Source of the DNA: Jatrophihabitans sp.
GTDB lineage: Bacteria; Actinomycetota; Actinomycetes; Mycobacteriales; Jatrophihabitantaceae
DNA length: 64,000 bases
Direction: 5' to 3'
Assembly (NCBI GenBank): GCA_036389035.1
Contig: DASVQQ010000039.1
Span: 1-64,000, forward strand
This document shows positions 51,207 through 59,678 of the stretch, piece by piece. The number at the start of each line of letters is the position of its first letter. Within the stretch, counting starts at the first letter, position 1. Both the position numbers and the translations under genes were made by a program. The notes beneath the pieces are model-generated. The model was given only the letters and a program-made list of their open reading frames with translations. It was not told where the DNA came from and made no database searches.

Positions 51207-52768
51207 TGGCCGAGCTCATCGAACTCAGCGCTGCCGAGACCGCCGCGACGATCGCCGCCGGCGACGCCAGCGCGGTAGAGGTCGCCCAGGCCCACCTGGA
51301 CCGGATCTCCGACGTGGACCCGCAGGTGCGGGCCTTCCTGCACGTCGACACCGAAGGCGCGCTGGCCGCGGCCAGGGCGGTCGATGACCGGCGTCAGGCC
51401 GGCCAGCTGCTGGGCCCGCTGGCGGGCGTCCCGCTGGCCATGAAGGACGTGGTGGTCACCAAGGGGTTGCCGACCACGTCGGGGTCGAAGATCCTGCAGG
51501 GCTGGATCCCGCCCTATGACGCGACGGTGACCCGCCGGGTCCTCGAGGCCGGCATCGTGATGCTGGGCAAGACCAACATGGACGAGTTCGCGATGGGGTC
51601 CTCCACCGAGAACTCGGCCTACCACGTGACGCGCAATCCGTGGGACCTGTCCCGGGTGCCGGGTGGCTCCTCCGGTGGCTCCTCGGCGGCGGTGGCGGCC
51701 TTGCAGGCGCCGCTGGCGATCGGCACCGACACCGGCGGCTCGATCCGCCAGCCCGCCGCGGTCACCGGCATCGTCGGCCACAAGCCCACCTACGGCGCGG
51801 TCAGCCGGTACGGCCTGATCGCCTTCTCCTCCTCACTGGACCAGGCCGGCCCGTTCGGCCGGACGGTCGAGGACACCGCGCTGCTGCACCAGGTGTTGGC
51901 CGGCCCCGACCCGTTGGACTCGACCTCGATCCCGCAGGCCGGCCCCGACGTGGTCGCCGCGGCGCGCGCGGGCGCGCGGGGTGACCTGGCCGGCGTCCGG
52001 ATCGGCATCGTCAACGAGCTGACCGGGCTCGGCGGCGGCTACCAGGAAGGGGTGCTCGCCTCGTTCCGTGAGGCGGTGCTGACCCTGCGGTCCCTGGGCG
52101 CTGAGATCGTCGAGGTGTCCTGCCCGCACTTCGACTACGCGCTGGCCGCCTACTACCTGATCGCGCCGAGTGAGGCGTCCTCGAACCTGGCCCGCTTCGA
52201 CGCGGTGCGCTACGGCCTGCGGGTGGGCGATGACGGCAACCACTCGCTGGAAGAGGTGATGTCGCTGACCCGCGAGCGTGGCTTCGGCGCCGAGGTGAAG
52301 CGCCGCATCATGATCGGCACCTACGCGCTGTCCTCGGGTTATTACGACGCCTACTACGGCCAGGCGCAGAAGGTCCGCACCCTGATCGCCGACGACTTCG
52401 CCCGCGCGTTCGGCCAGGCCGACGTGCTGATCTCGCCGACCTCGCCGTTCGTGGCGTTCGAGGTCGGCGAGCGGGTCGCCGACCCGATGGCCATGTACGT
52501 CAACGACCTGTGCACGCTGCCTGCCTCGCTGGCCGGCACGCCGGCGATCTCGGTGCCGTGCGGGCTTTCCGAAGAGACCGGCCCGGCCCTGCCGGTCGGC
52601 CTGCAGATCATGGCTCCGGCGATGGCCGATGACCGCTGCTACCGGGTGGGCGCGGCCTTCGAGGCGGCTTACCTTGCCAGTAACGGCCCTATCCTGAAAG
52701 GCGTTCCTCGATTGGGCGCGGTCCCGGCCGGTACGGTCCCGGCCGGTAGGGAAGGAGCGACGCGATGA
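51206..52768 (+). CDS. gatA: Asp/Glu-tRNA amidotransferase subunit A
   Basis: GatA, 520 aa, the glutaminase subunit with an amidase-signature fold. The Ser-cisSer-Lys triad is visible as Lys80 (LAMKDVVV), Ser155 (PGGSSGGSS) and Ser179 (TDTGGSIRQP), each one residue beyond the Staphylococcus aureus numbering. Ammonia made here is channelled to GatB. Start GTG at 51206 has GAGGAGGAG just upstream within gatC. The extreme C-terminus holds a 15-bp in-frame duplication (52719-52748), giving AVPAG TVPAG beyond the folded domain, and the gatB ATG lies in its last codons. Confidence 0.97.
   Translation: MAELIELSAAETAATIAAGDASAVEVAQAHLDRISDVDPQVRAFLHVDTEGALAAARAVDDRRQAGQLLGPLAGVPLAMKDVVVTKGLPTTSGSKILQGWIPPYDATVTRRVLEAGIVMLGKTNMDEFAMGSSTENSAYHVTRNPWDLSRVPGGSSGGSSAAVAALQAPLAIGTDTGGSIRQPAAVTGIVGHKPTYGAVSRYGLIAFSSSLDQAGPFGRTVEDTALLHQVLAGPDPLDSTSIPQAGPDVVAAARAGARGDLAGVRIGIVNELTGLGGGYQEGVLASFREAVLTLRSLGAEIVEVSCPHFDYALAAYYLIAPSEASSNLARFDAVRYGLRVGDDGNHSLEEVMSLTRERGFGAEVKRRIMIGTYALSSGYYDAYYGQAQKVRTLIADDFARAFGQADVLISPTSPFVAFEVGERVADPMAMYVNDLCTLPASLAGTPAISVPCGLSEETGPALPVGLQIMAPAMADDRCYRVGAAFEAAYLASNGPILKGVPRLGAVPAGTVPAGREGATR
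52719..52748 (+). repeat. Exact 15-bp duplication at the gatA 3' end
   Basis: Two identical 15-bp copies (52719-52733, 52734-52748) extend the GatA tail by five residues, directly before the GGAAGGAG ribosome site of gatB. Confidence 0.9.
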
Positions 52769-54285
52769 CGACGCTGAGTGCGGAGGCAGGAGCTTACGAC
52801 GACGTCCTGACCAGGTACCAGCCGGTGTTCGGACTGGAGACCCACGTCGAACTCGGCACCGCCTCCAAGATGTTCTGCGGTTGCTCCACCGTCTTCGGCG
52901 CCGAGCCGAACACCCACACCTGCCCGGTGTGCCTGGGCATGCCCGGCGCGCTGCCGGTGGTGAACGCAGCCGCCATCGAGTACACGATCAAGATCGGCCT
53001 GGCGCTGAACTGCACGATCGCCTCGTGGTGCCGGTTCTCCCGCAAGAACTACTTCTACCCGGACATGCCGAAGAACTACCAGATCTCCCAGTACGACGAG
53101 CCGCTGTGCGGTGAGGGCCATCTCGACGTCGAGGTCAACGGTCAGACGGTCCGGATCGGCATCGAGCGGGTGCACCTGGAGGAGGACACCGGCAAGAACA
53201 CCCACGTCGGCGGCGCGACCGGGCGGATCCATGGCGCGGACTACTCGCTGGTGGACTTCAACCGGGCCGGGATCCCGCTGGTGGAGATCGTCACCAAGCC
53301 GGTCGAGGGCACCGGCGCGATGGCGCCGGAGGTCGCCCGGGCCTACGTGGCCGAGCTGCGCGACATCCTGCGCACCCTCGGGGTCTCCGACGTCAAGATG
53401 GAGCAGGGCAGCCTGCGCTGTGACGTCAACACCTCGCTGTCCCCGGCCGGCTCGTCGGAATGGGGTACCCGGACCGAGACCAAGAACGTCAACTCGTTGC
53501 GCAGCGTCGAGCGGGCGATGCGCTCGGAGATGATCCGGCAGGCCGCCATCCTGGACGCCGGCGGCCGGATCAAGCAGGAGACCCGGCACTTCCAGGAGAC
53601 CACCGGCCAGACCCGGTCCGGGCGCAGCAAGGAGGAGGCCACCGACTACCGGTACTTCCCCGAGCCCGACCTGGTGCCGGTGGCGCCGGACGCCGGCTGG
53701 GTCGCCGGGATCCGCGCCGCGCTTCCTGAGCTGCCCGCCGCCCGCCGGACGAGGTTGCGCGCCGAGCTCGGACTGAGCGCCGAGGAGCTGCAGTCACTGG
53801 TCAACGCCGGGGCGGTGGACGCCTTCGCCGACACCGTCGCGGCCGGCGCGCCGGCCACCGAGGCACGCAACTGGTGGCTGGGCTACCTCTCCCAGCTGGC
53901 CAACGCCCGCGAGGTCGAGGTGTCGGCGCTGGCGATCACACCGGCACAGGTCGCCAAGGTCATCGCGCTGGTGAGCGCCGGAACGCTGTCCACGGCCCTG
54001 GGCCGGCAGGTGGTGGCGGCGGTGCTGGAGACCGGGACCGACGTCGAGCAGGTGATCGCCGATCGCGGCCTGGCCGTCGTGTCCGACACCAGCGCGCTCA
54101 CCGAGGCTGCCGACGCCGCCATCGCCGCCAACCCCGACATCGCCGAGAAGGTGCGCGGCGGCAAGCTGCCGGCGGTCGGCGTGCTGGTCGGCGCGGTCAT
54201 GAAGGCGACCCGCGGCCAGGCCGACGCGGCCACCGTCAAGGCCATCCTGCTCGAGCGGCTCGGCGTGGCCGCCACGTCCGACTGA
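52765..54285 (+). CDS. gatB: Asp/Glu-tRNA amidotransferase subunit B
   Basis: GatB, 506 aa, the kinase/transamidase subunit that phosphorylates and amidates the mischarged aminoacyl-tRNA. The N-terminal cradle begins VFGLETHVELGTASKMFCGC (about residues 20-39); the zinc cysteines lie in FCGCSTVFGAEPNTHTCPVC. NYFYPDMPKNYQISQYDEP (about 93-111) and HLEEDTGKNTHVGG are signature blocks; the YqeY-like tail domain occupies about 360-506. ATG 52765 overlaps the gatA stop by four bases and has a GGAAGGAG site. All metal and ATP residues look intact. Confidence 0.97.
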   Translation: MTTLSAEAGAYDDVLTRYQPVFGLETHVELGTASKMFCGCSTVFGAEPNTHTCPVCLGMPGALPVVNAAAIEYTIKIGLALNCTIASWCRFSRKNYFYPDMPKNYQISQYDEPLCGEGHLDVEVNGQTVRIGIERVHLEEDTGKNTHVGGATGRIHGADYSLVDFNRAGIPLVEIVTKPVEGTGAMAPEVARAYVAELRDILRTLGVSDVKMEQGSLRCDVNTSLSPAGSSEWGTRTETKNVNSLRSVERAMRSEMIRQAAILDAGGRIKQETRHFQETTGQTRSGRSKEEATDYRYFPEPDLVPVAPDAGWVAGIRAALPELPAARRTRLRAELGLSAEELQSLVNAGAVDAFADTVAAGAPATEARNWWLGYLSQLANAREVEVSALAITPAQVAKVIALVSAGTLSTALGRQVVAAVLETGTDVEQVIADRGLAVVSDTSALTEAADAAIAANPDIAEKVRGGKLPAVGVLVGAVMKATRGQADAATVKAILLERLGVAATSD

Positions 54286-54305
54286 TCGGCGACCCGAGCA
54301 AGCGC

Positions 54306-55676
54306 ATGGTACGAAGCGTCGCGGTGCCGTTCGAGGGAACCGGCTCGGGCGAGCAACCGCTGACCTGGGCGCAGAACGACGTCTGGCAGGGCATGGTGGC
54401 CACCGGTGAGGCGGCGACCCTCAGCGGCGTGCACGAGGTGCCGGCGGGCACCACGCTCGACGAGCAGGTCGAGCTGTGGAGCTTCATCCTCAGCCGGCAC
54501 CAGGCGCTGCGCACCCGGCTGCGCTTCGATGCCGACGGCACGCCCCATCAGGTCTGCTCGGCGACCGGGCAGGCATCGATGACGGTGGCGGAGGCGGGTG
54601 ACGCCGATCCGGCCGCGGTCGCCGAGGATTTGCGGCTGCAGCTGGAGCGGCAGCCCTTCGACTACCAGAACGACTGGCCGGTCCGGATGGCGGTGGTCAC
54701 CTCGCACGGGCTGCTCAGCCATCAGGTGACGGTGTACCTGCACCTGATGGTCGACGGTGGCGGCATCGCCGCGGTGGTGGCCGATGTGGCCGGGCGTGAT
54801 CCGCGGACCGGCGCCCCGGCCGGCCCGGTGACGGCCCTCCAGCCGCTGGAGCTGGCGCGCCGGCAGTCCCAGCCGGCGGCGCTGCGCCAGTCCGCCGCGT
54901 CGCTGCGGCACCTGGAGCACGTGCTGCGGGTGGTCAGCCCGCGACTGCTCGGTGAGCCGAAGCCCGACCAGCCCGCCGAGTACCGCAAAATACGCTTTAT
55001 CTCGCCGGCCACCGCGCTGGCCGCCCGCCGGATCGCCGAGGATCACGACGTCTCGCCCTCGACGGCGCTGTCGGCGATGTTCGCGGTCGGCCTGGCCAGG
55101 CGGATCCAGGACGGCATGGTGTGGGCGATGGTGCTGGTGAGCAACCGGTTCCGGCCCGGGCTCGCCGACTCGGTCAGCCAGCTGGTGCAGTCGAGCCCGT
55201 TCCTGATCGATGTCGCCGAGGTGAGCCTGGCCACCGTCGTCTCCCGGGCTCGGGGCAGCCTGCTGCACACCTACAAGAACGCCTACTACGACGGCCGCCG
55301 ATTCAATGAGGTCGTGGAACGGGTCAGCCGTGAGCGCGGCGAGCCGATCGAGTTCTGCTGCTATTACAACGACCGCCGGGACGGGCTGGCGGCCGACGAC
55401 GTCGCGGACGCCCCGGCGGCCACCGACGGGCAACTGCGCCAGGCGCTGGCGCACAGCAGCTGGTCGCAGCTACACGAGCACGCGCTGCCTGCCGTCCCGC
55501 TGTTCGTCAACCTCGACCACCCGCCGGGCGCCACCGACTTCCAGGTGTCCTTCGACACCCGCTACCTCGACTTCGACGCGGTGCTCGCCTTCCTCCGGGG
55601 GATGGAGACGGCTGCCGTCGAGACCGCGATCACCCCGGACGCGCCGACCCGGGTGTCGTCGCGCCGGCAGGGCTGA
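54306..55676 (+). CDS. Stand-alone NRPS-like condensation-domain protein
   Basis: A 456-aa protein with a condensation-domain (CoA-dependent acyltransferase) fold and nothing else. It begins with a typical C1-like LTWAQNDVWQGM (about residues 18-29) and has SFILSRHQALRTRLRFDADG (about 60-79). The catalytic region YLHLMVDGGGIAAVVAD carries His146 and Asp150 of the HHxxxDG motif, with Leu in place of the first His. VSNRFRPGLADSVSQLVQSS (about 280-299) matches the floor-loop region. No adenylation or carrier-protein gene is present. It starts 20 bp after gatB stop with a weak ribosome site, so it may be read through from the gatCAB operon. Substrate unknown; a free-standing acyl- or aminoacyl-transferase is possible. 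Confidence 0.8.
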   Translation: MVRSVAVPFEGTGSGEQPLTWAQNDVWQGMVATGEAATLSGVHEVPAGTTLDEQVELWSFILSRHQALRTRLRFDADGTPHQVCSATGQASMTVAEAGDADPAAVAEDLRLQLERQPFDYQNDWPVRMAVVTSHGLLSHQVTVYLHLMVDGGGIAAVVADVAGRDPRTGAPAGPVTALQPLELARRQSQPAALRQSAASLRHLEHVLRVVSPRLLGEPKPDQPAEYRKIRFISPATALAARRIAEDHDVSPSTALSAMFAVGLARRIQDGMVWAMVLVSNRFRPGLADSVSQLVQSSPFLIDVAEVSLATVVSRARGSLLHTYKNAYYDGRRFNEVVERVSRERGEPIEFCCYYNDRRDGLAADDVADAPAATDGQLRQALAHSSWSQLHEHALPAVPLFVNLDHPPGATDFQVSFDTRYLDFDAVLAFLRGMETAAVETAITPDAPTRVSSRRQG

Positions 55677-55722
55677 ACCGGCGGTTCGCGCGTTGTCGGC
55701 GCCGGCTGGTACACCAGATCGC

Positions 55723-56193
55723 ATGGCCAGCTGGAACGAGATCGCGCAGGACGCCCCCGACTTCGCCGCCCGGGTCCGGGCCTGCTTCGACGCGGGCACC
55801 AACAAGACCCTGGCGACGCTTCGCCGGGACGGCTCGCCGCGGATCAGCGGCACCGAACTGCTCATCACCGACGACGAGGTGACGCTCGGCATGATGGGAG
55901 ACTCGGTGAAGCTGGCCGACGTCCGGCGCGACCGGCGGGTCGCGGTGCACTCGCCGACGCTGGAGCCGCCCGAAGACGTGGGCAGCTGGCCTGGTGACGC
56001 CAAGCTGGCCGGCGTGCTCGTCGACATCGAGCCGGCGGCTGACGCGCCGGCCGGCTCGACCAGTTTCCGGCTGGACATCACCGAGGTGGTGCACACCCAC
56101 GTCACCAGCTCCGAGCCCGGCGGCCCGGTGGACCTGCTGGTCGTCGAGTCCTGGCATCCGGGCATCGGCCACCGGCGCCGTAGCCGGACCTGA
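55723..56193 (+). CDS. Pyridoxamine 5'-phosphate oxidase-family protein
   Basis: Split-barrel PPOX-family protein of 156 aa. Key stretches: FDAGTNKTLATLRRDGSPRI (about residues 22-41), SGTELLITDDEVTLGMMGDS (about 42-61), KLADVRRDRRVAVHSPTLEP (about 62-81) and a C-terminal VVESWHPGIGHRRR. It probably binds a flavin or F420 and has no known substrate. The ATG at 55723 has TACACC 7 nt upstream, an imperfect -10. It differs clearly from the PPOX protein at 7549. Confidence 0.85.
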   Translation: MASWNEIAQDAPDFAARVRACFDAGTNKTLATLRRDGSPRISGTELLITDDEVTLGMMGDSVKLADVRRDRRVAVHSPTLEPPEDVGSWPGDAKLAGVLVDIEPAADAPAGSTSFRLDITEVVHTHVTSSEPGGPVDLLVVESWHPGIGHRRRSRT

Positions 56194-56201
56194 GCCTGAA
56201 T

Positions 56202-56207
56202 TAGCAT
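56202..56207 (+). promoter_or_regulatory. -10 box TAGCAT of the B3/B4 gene
   Basis: TAGCAT ends 6 nt before the ATG at 56214 in a locally A/T-rich spot (aattagcatcag); predicted leaderless. Confidence 0.6.
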
Positions 56208-56213
56208 CAGCGG

Positions 56214-56930
56214 ATGCCGGTGACCTTCACGCTCAGCAGCGATGTCCGCAGGTCGTTTCCCGAGGCGCAGGTCAGGCTGGTGACCGCGCGCGGGTTGCGC
56301 AACGCCAGTGCCTGGCCAGAGGCCGAGGCGGCCCTGCGCGGTCTGGAGGAGGATCTGGCAGCTGGCAAGTGGGCGCCGTTCGGCGAGGATGACCCGCAGG
56401 TCCTGTCATGGCACGAGGCCTTCCGCAAGTTCGGCACCAACCCGCGGCGGTCTCGCTCCAGCGTGGACGCGCTCAGCCGCAGAATGGCCAAATCGGGGGT
56501 GGCCCCCCGGATCAACGGCGCGGTGGACGCCTACAACTACGTGTCCATCGGCTTCGGGACGCCCGCGGGCGCCTTCGACCTGAGCCGGCTGACCGGCGAG
56601 GTGATGATCCGGACCGCCACTGCCGGGGACACCTTCACGCCGCTGGGTGAACCCGATGTCACCGAGGAGCCCCGGCCCGGGGAGGTCGTCTACGCGATGG
56701 GCTCGCAGGTGCTCACCCGGCACTGGAACCATCGCGACTGCGACCAGACCAAGGTCGACGTCGGCTCCGATGAGGTGGTCTTCGTCATCGAGCGCATCTC
56801 GGCCGAGGCAGTGCCTGACGACGTGCTGGAGTCGGCCCAGCAGGCGCTCGTCGAGCTGGTCTCCGGGCACGCCGAGTCGGTCTCGGCGGCCACCCTGGAC
56901 GCCGGGAATCCCGGCGTCACCGTCGGCTGA
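56214..56930 (+). CDS. Free-standing B3/B4 (tRNA-editing-type) domain protein
   Basis: A 238-aa protein matching the B3/B4 domain of bacterial phenylalanyl-tRNA synthetase beta subunits, which hydrolyses mischarged Tyr-tRNA(Phe). Diagnostic block: WHEAFRKFGTNPRRSRSSVD (about residues 66-85), followed by GVAPRINGAVDAYNYVSIGF (about 95-114) and GEVVYAMGSQVLTRHWNHRD (about 155-174). No tRNA-binding or synthetase core is attached. Free-standing versions are common and have been proposed as trans-editing factors, but this is not settled. It lies next to gatCAB and a condensation-domain gene, so an aminoacyl-tRNA-related task is tempting. Confidence 0.88.
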   Translation: MPVTFTLSSDVRRSFPEAQVRLVTARGLRNASAWPEAEAALRGLEEDLAAGKWAPFGEDDPQVLSWHEAFRKFGTNPRRSRSSVDALSRRMAKSGVAPRINGAVDAYNYVSIGFGTPAGAFDLSRLTGEVMIRTATAGDTFTPLGEPDVTEEPRPGEVVYAMGSQVLTRHWNHRDCDQTKVDVGSDEVVFVIERISAEAVPDDVLESAQQALVELVSGHAESVSAATLDAGNPGVTVG

Positions 56931-56937
56931 GCGCTGC

Positions 56938-58200
56938 TCAGGTGATCGGGCTGGCCTCGCCGTCCTCCGGCGAGATCCGGATCACCCGGTCATCCTCGGC
57001 GACCGGTCGACCCTGGCCGTCCCGGTTGCGGGTGGTCAGCCACAGCGCTCCATCCGAGCCGGCCACCGCCCCGGCCAGCCGGCCGTACCTGTTCTGCAGG
57101 GTGGGGTTGAACACGCCCACGTTGCCGCTGCGGCTCACGTCGCCGACCGCGAGGGACTTGCCGGTCGAGGCGGCCACGAACAGCCGGTTCGCCGCCAGCC
57201 CGCAGCCGCCGCCCCCGGCGCTGGCTGCCGGCAGCGTCTTGACCGGCGGCGCCGCGGCCGGCCCGTTGCCGGGCCAGCCGTAGTCCGCGCCGGCCTTGAT
57301 GACGTTCACCTCATCGGCCGAGGCCGCGGCTCCGGGCGAGGCCGGCGAGGCGGCCGAGATGGCGATCCGCAGCCCCGAGCGCGGATCCACGCAGAGCCCG
57401 TTGACGCTGCGCAGGCCCCGGGCGAAGATCGGCGAGCTGGGCGTCGGGTTGTCGGGCAGTGGCCGGCCGATGTCGCTGGTGCGCAGGATCTTTCCGGCCA
57501 GGCTGGTGGTCGAAGCCGCCAGCGCGGGCCGGCCGGCGTCGCCGGTTCCGGTGAGCAGCGCGCCGGTGGCGTCGAAGGCGATCCGGCCGGCGTTGCCGGT
57601 CCGGCCCTTCGGGATGCCGGTGAGGATCGCCGATGGCTGCGATCCGGGGGCGAAGTGCACGACCCGGTTGTCGGTGGCAGTGCTCAGGTAGGCATAGATC
57701 AGGCCGTCCTCGGCGAAGGTCGGCGAGATCGCCAGGTCCATCAGGCCGCCGTCGCCGCTGCCGTCCACCCCGGCCAGCCGCTGGACCAGGGTGGCCGGCC
57801 GGCCCGGCACCGGCTGCACCCGCAGGATCCGGCCGGTGGTGCGCTCGCCGACCAGCGCGGTTCCGTCGGGCAGCACCACCAGCCCGGTCGGCTGGTTCAG
57901 CTTGGTCGCCACCACGCTCGGGTCACCCGCGGGCGCGGTGGTGGTCGGACCGGGCCGGGGCGCGCCCGGGGTGGAGCCGGGGACGGACGGGCTGGTGGAC
58001 TCCGACGGCGCCGGCACCCCAGGCCGGGGCAACTGCGGCCTCGGGTCGTTGTTGCCCTGGTAGTTCGGCTTCGGCACCCAGGTCGGTTCACTGCCGGCCG
58101 CACCGGCCGTGCAGCCGGTGCTGACGGCCAGCGCGAGGACGGCGGCGGCGACCGCTGAACGGGTCAGCACCGCTGAACGGGTGAGGACGGTGGGCAACAC
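56938..58200 (-). CDS. Lipoprotein with glucose/sorbosone dehydrogenase-type beta-propeller (LppZ-like)
   Basis: Exported lipoprotein of 420 aa: signal with lipobox VSTGC (Cys near residue 30), a Pro/Ser/Thr-rich linker (about 40-95), then a six-bladed propeller of the soluble quinoprotein glucose dehydrogenase type. Propeller landmarks are NQPTGLVVLPDGTALVGERT (about 102-121), GDGGLMDLAISPTF (about 148-161), FARGLRSVNGLCVDP (about 255-269) and ADYGWPGNG. PQQ use is usual in the family but not proven here. The start region holds an 18-bp duplication (58150-58185) giving LTRSAV twice in the signal. Context matches M. tuberculosis LppZ (Rv3006). Confidence 0.88.
   Translation of the reverse strand: MLPTVLTRSAVLTRSAVAAAVLALAVSTGCTAGAAGSEPTWVPKPNYQGNNDPRPQLPRPGVPAPSESTSPSVPGSTPGAPRPGPTTTAPAGDPSVVATKLNQPTGLVVLPDGTALVGERTTGRILRVQPVPGRPATLVQRLAGVDGSGDGGLMDLAISPTFAEDGLIYAYLSTATDNRVVHFAPGSQPSAILTGIPKGRTGNAGRIAFDATGALLTGTGDAGRPALAASTTSLAGKILRTSDIGRPLPDNPTPSSPIFARGLRSVNGLCVDPRSGLRIAISAASPASPGAAASADEVNVIKAGADYGWPGNGPAAAPPVKTLPAASAGGGGCGLAANRLFVAASTGKSLAVGDVSRSGNVGVFNPTLQNRYGRLAGAVAGSDGALWLTTRNRDGQGRPVAEDDRVIRISPEDGEASPIT
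58150..58185. repeat. 18-bp in-frame duplication in a lipoprotein signal sequence
   Basis: accgctgaacgggtcagc (58150-58167) is followed by a near-copy (58168-58185). On the minus strand they encode LTRSAV LTRSAV in the N-terminal part of the lipoprotein signal. Confidence 0.85.
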
Positions 58201-58266
58201 CGTTCCAGTCTGCCTGCTCCGGAGCCGACTGCGGGCATCGGGCGCTCAGCTCGGGCCGGCTCAGGC

Positions 58267-58272
58267 TAGTTT
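58267..58272 (+). promoter_or_regulatory. -10 box TAGTTT of the 2-hydroxyacid dehydrogenase gene
   Basis: TAGTTT ends 6 nt before the GTG at 58279; predicted leaderless. Confidence 0.55.
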
Positions 58273-58278
58273 GGTGGC

Positions 58279-59235
58279 GTGAGCCGACTGTGCGTGCCCT
58301 CCACCGCCGTCCGGGATCGCGGGCTGGCCATGGCCAGGCGGCAGCCGGATTCCGAGCCCGAGCTGATCCAGATCCTCGCCGACGCGGTGATCCACGAGCC
58401 GGCCAGCAAGCCGTCGGAGCGGCTGTCCGGCGTCCAGTTCTGGGTGCCGGACTTCCTGGGCGCGAACCCGGCGGTCTACCGGGAGATCGTGGCGGCGATG
58501 CCCGCACTGCGGGTGATCCAGGCGCAGACCGCGGGGGTGGACGTCCTGCTGCAGGTGGTGCCGGACGGCGTCGAGCTCTGTGACGCCCGGGGGGTGCACG
58601 GTTCCTCCACCTCCGAGTGGGCCTTGACGGCGTTGCTGTCGGTGTTCCGGGAGTTCCCCCGGTTCGAGCGGGCCCGCCAGCAGCGCCGCTGGGACTACTC
58701 GATGACCGACGAGCTGGCCGGCAAGCGGGTGCTGATCATCGGCGCCGGCGACGTCGGCCAGCAGCTGGCCCGCCGGATCACCGCCTGCGACGCGAGCCCG
58801 GTGTTCGTGGCCCGCACGGCCCGCGAGGGAGTGCACTCGATCGCTGAGCTGCCCGACCTGCTGCCCGGCGCCGATGCGGTGGTGCTGATCGTGCCCAAGA
58901 CCCCCGAGACGGTCGGCATGGTCGATGCCGCGTTCCTGGCCGCGATGGGAGACGGCGCGATTCTGGTCAACGCCGCCCGCGGGCCGGTCGTGGACACCGG
59001 CGCGTTGCTGGCCGAGCTGACCTCCGGCCGGCTGCGGGCCGCCATCGACGTCGTCGACCCTGAGCCGTTGCCCTCGGACCACCCCCTGTGGACGGCGCCG
59101 AACCTGCTGCTCACCCCGCACGTGGCGGGCTCGGTGCTCGGTTTCGGTGACCGGTTTGCGGCGCTGCTGGTGGGACAGCTGGGACGCCACCTGCACGAGC
59201 AGCCGCTGCAGAACACCGTGACCGGCCAGTACTGA
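58279..59235 (+). CDS. D-isomer-specific 2-hydroxyacid dehydrogenase
   Basis: NAD-dependent 2-hydroxyacid dehydrogenase of 318 aa. Cofactor motif VLIIGAGDVGQQLARRI (about residues 152-168); catalytic Arg in VNAARGPVVDTG (about 234-245), Glu in DVVDPEPLPSDHPL (about 256-269) and His in LTPHVAGSVLG (about 279-289), so all three active-site residues are present. The N-terminal substrate half is less conserved, so the acid cannot be named. The GTG at 58279 gives the expected length. Corresponds in position to mycobacterial Rv3007c-region oxidoreductases only loosely. Confidence 0.92.
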   Translation: MSRLCVPSTAVRDRGLAMARRQPDSEPELIQILADAVIHEPASKPSERLSGVQFWVPDFLGANPAVYREIVAAMPALRVIQAQTAGVDVLLQVVPDGVELCDARGVHGSSTSEWALTALLSVFREFPRFERARQQRRWDYSMTDELAGKRVLIIGAGDVGQQLARRITACDASPVFVARTAREGVHSIAELPDLLPGADAVVLIVPKTPETVGMVDAAFLAAMGDGAILVNAARGPVVDTGALLAELTSGRLRAAIDVVDPEPLPSDHPLWTAPNLLLTPHVAGSVLGFGDRFAALLVGQLGRHLHEQPLQNTVTGQY

Positions 59236-59244
59236 GCCGCCGCC

Positions 59245-59646
59245 TCAGCTGTCCGGACGCCGATCGGCCGTGGCCGCGGGGTCCGGTATCCGGCCGGCCC
59301 CGGCGGCGATCAGGGCGTCGAGCCTGGTACTGCGCACGCAGGGCAGCTTCAGCTGGCCCCCGCCCGAGTCGACCGCGTACACCGCTCCGGAGCGGTCCAG
59401 CCGCAGCCCGGCCAGCTCGTGCCAGCCGACCGTGTGCGAGCCGAACATCGCTCGGGCGTGCAGGCCCCGGTCATCGATCACGGTTGCGGTCCGGGCGATG
59501 TAGAGCGCGCCGGTCAGCGGCACCAGGTACACCAGGGCCAGTGGCGGGGACTGCACCACCGCCGTGCAGCACAGCGCGGTGAACGCCACGATCAGGTAGG
59601 CCAGGGCCGAGTGCTTGATCACGGTGCGCCGCATTGCCGTCGTCAT
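59245..59646 (-). CDS. Small membrane PH-domain protein (CFP6-like)
   Basis: A 133-aa protein with two N-terminal hydrophobic helices (about residues 13-30 and 34-49) and a bacterial PH-like beta domain (about 52-115, with ATVIDDRGLHARAMFGSHTV and VGWHELAGLRLDRSGAVYAV). This matches the architecture of the mycobacterial Rv3004/CFP6 protein, which lies in the same place before ilvB. It sits in the cytoplasmic membrane; function unknown. A TAGGCT box ends 8 nt before the ATG at 59646, back-to-back with the ilvD promoter. Confidence 0.82.
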   Translation of the reverse strand: MTTAMRRTVIKHSALAYLIVAFTALCCTAVVQSPPLALVYLVPLTGALYIARTATVIDDRGLHARAMFGSHTVGWHELAGLRLDRSGAVYAVDSGGGQLKLPCVRSTRLDALIAAGAGRIPDPAATADRRPDS

Positions 59647-59654
59647 GGTTGCCC

Positions 59655-59660
59655 AGCCTA
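59655..59660 (-). promoter_or_regulatory. -10 box TAGGCT of the PH-domain gene
   Basis: Minus-strand TAGGCT, 8 nt before the ATG at 59646. Only 5 bp separate it from the plus-strand TAGGCT of ilvD. Confidence 0.6.
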
Positions 59661-59665
59661 AGTCG

Positions 59666-59671
59666 TAGGCT
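59666..59671 (+). promoter_or_regulatory. -10 box TAGGCT of ilvD
   Basis: Plus-strand TAGGCT, 7 nt before the GTG at 59679, predicting a leaderless ilvD message and fixing the start. Confidence 0.65.
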
Positions 59672-59678
59672 CATCGCT

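Noticed and set aside
54306..55676. Start of a non-ribosomal peptide synthetase cluster
   Set aside because: Only a condensation domain is present; the next genes are a PPOX protein and a B3/B4 domain protein, with no adenylation, carrier or thioesterase domain.
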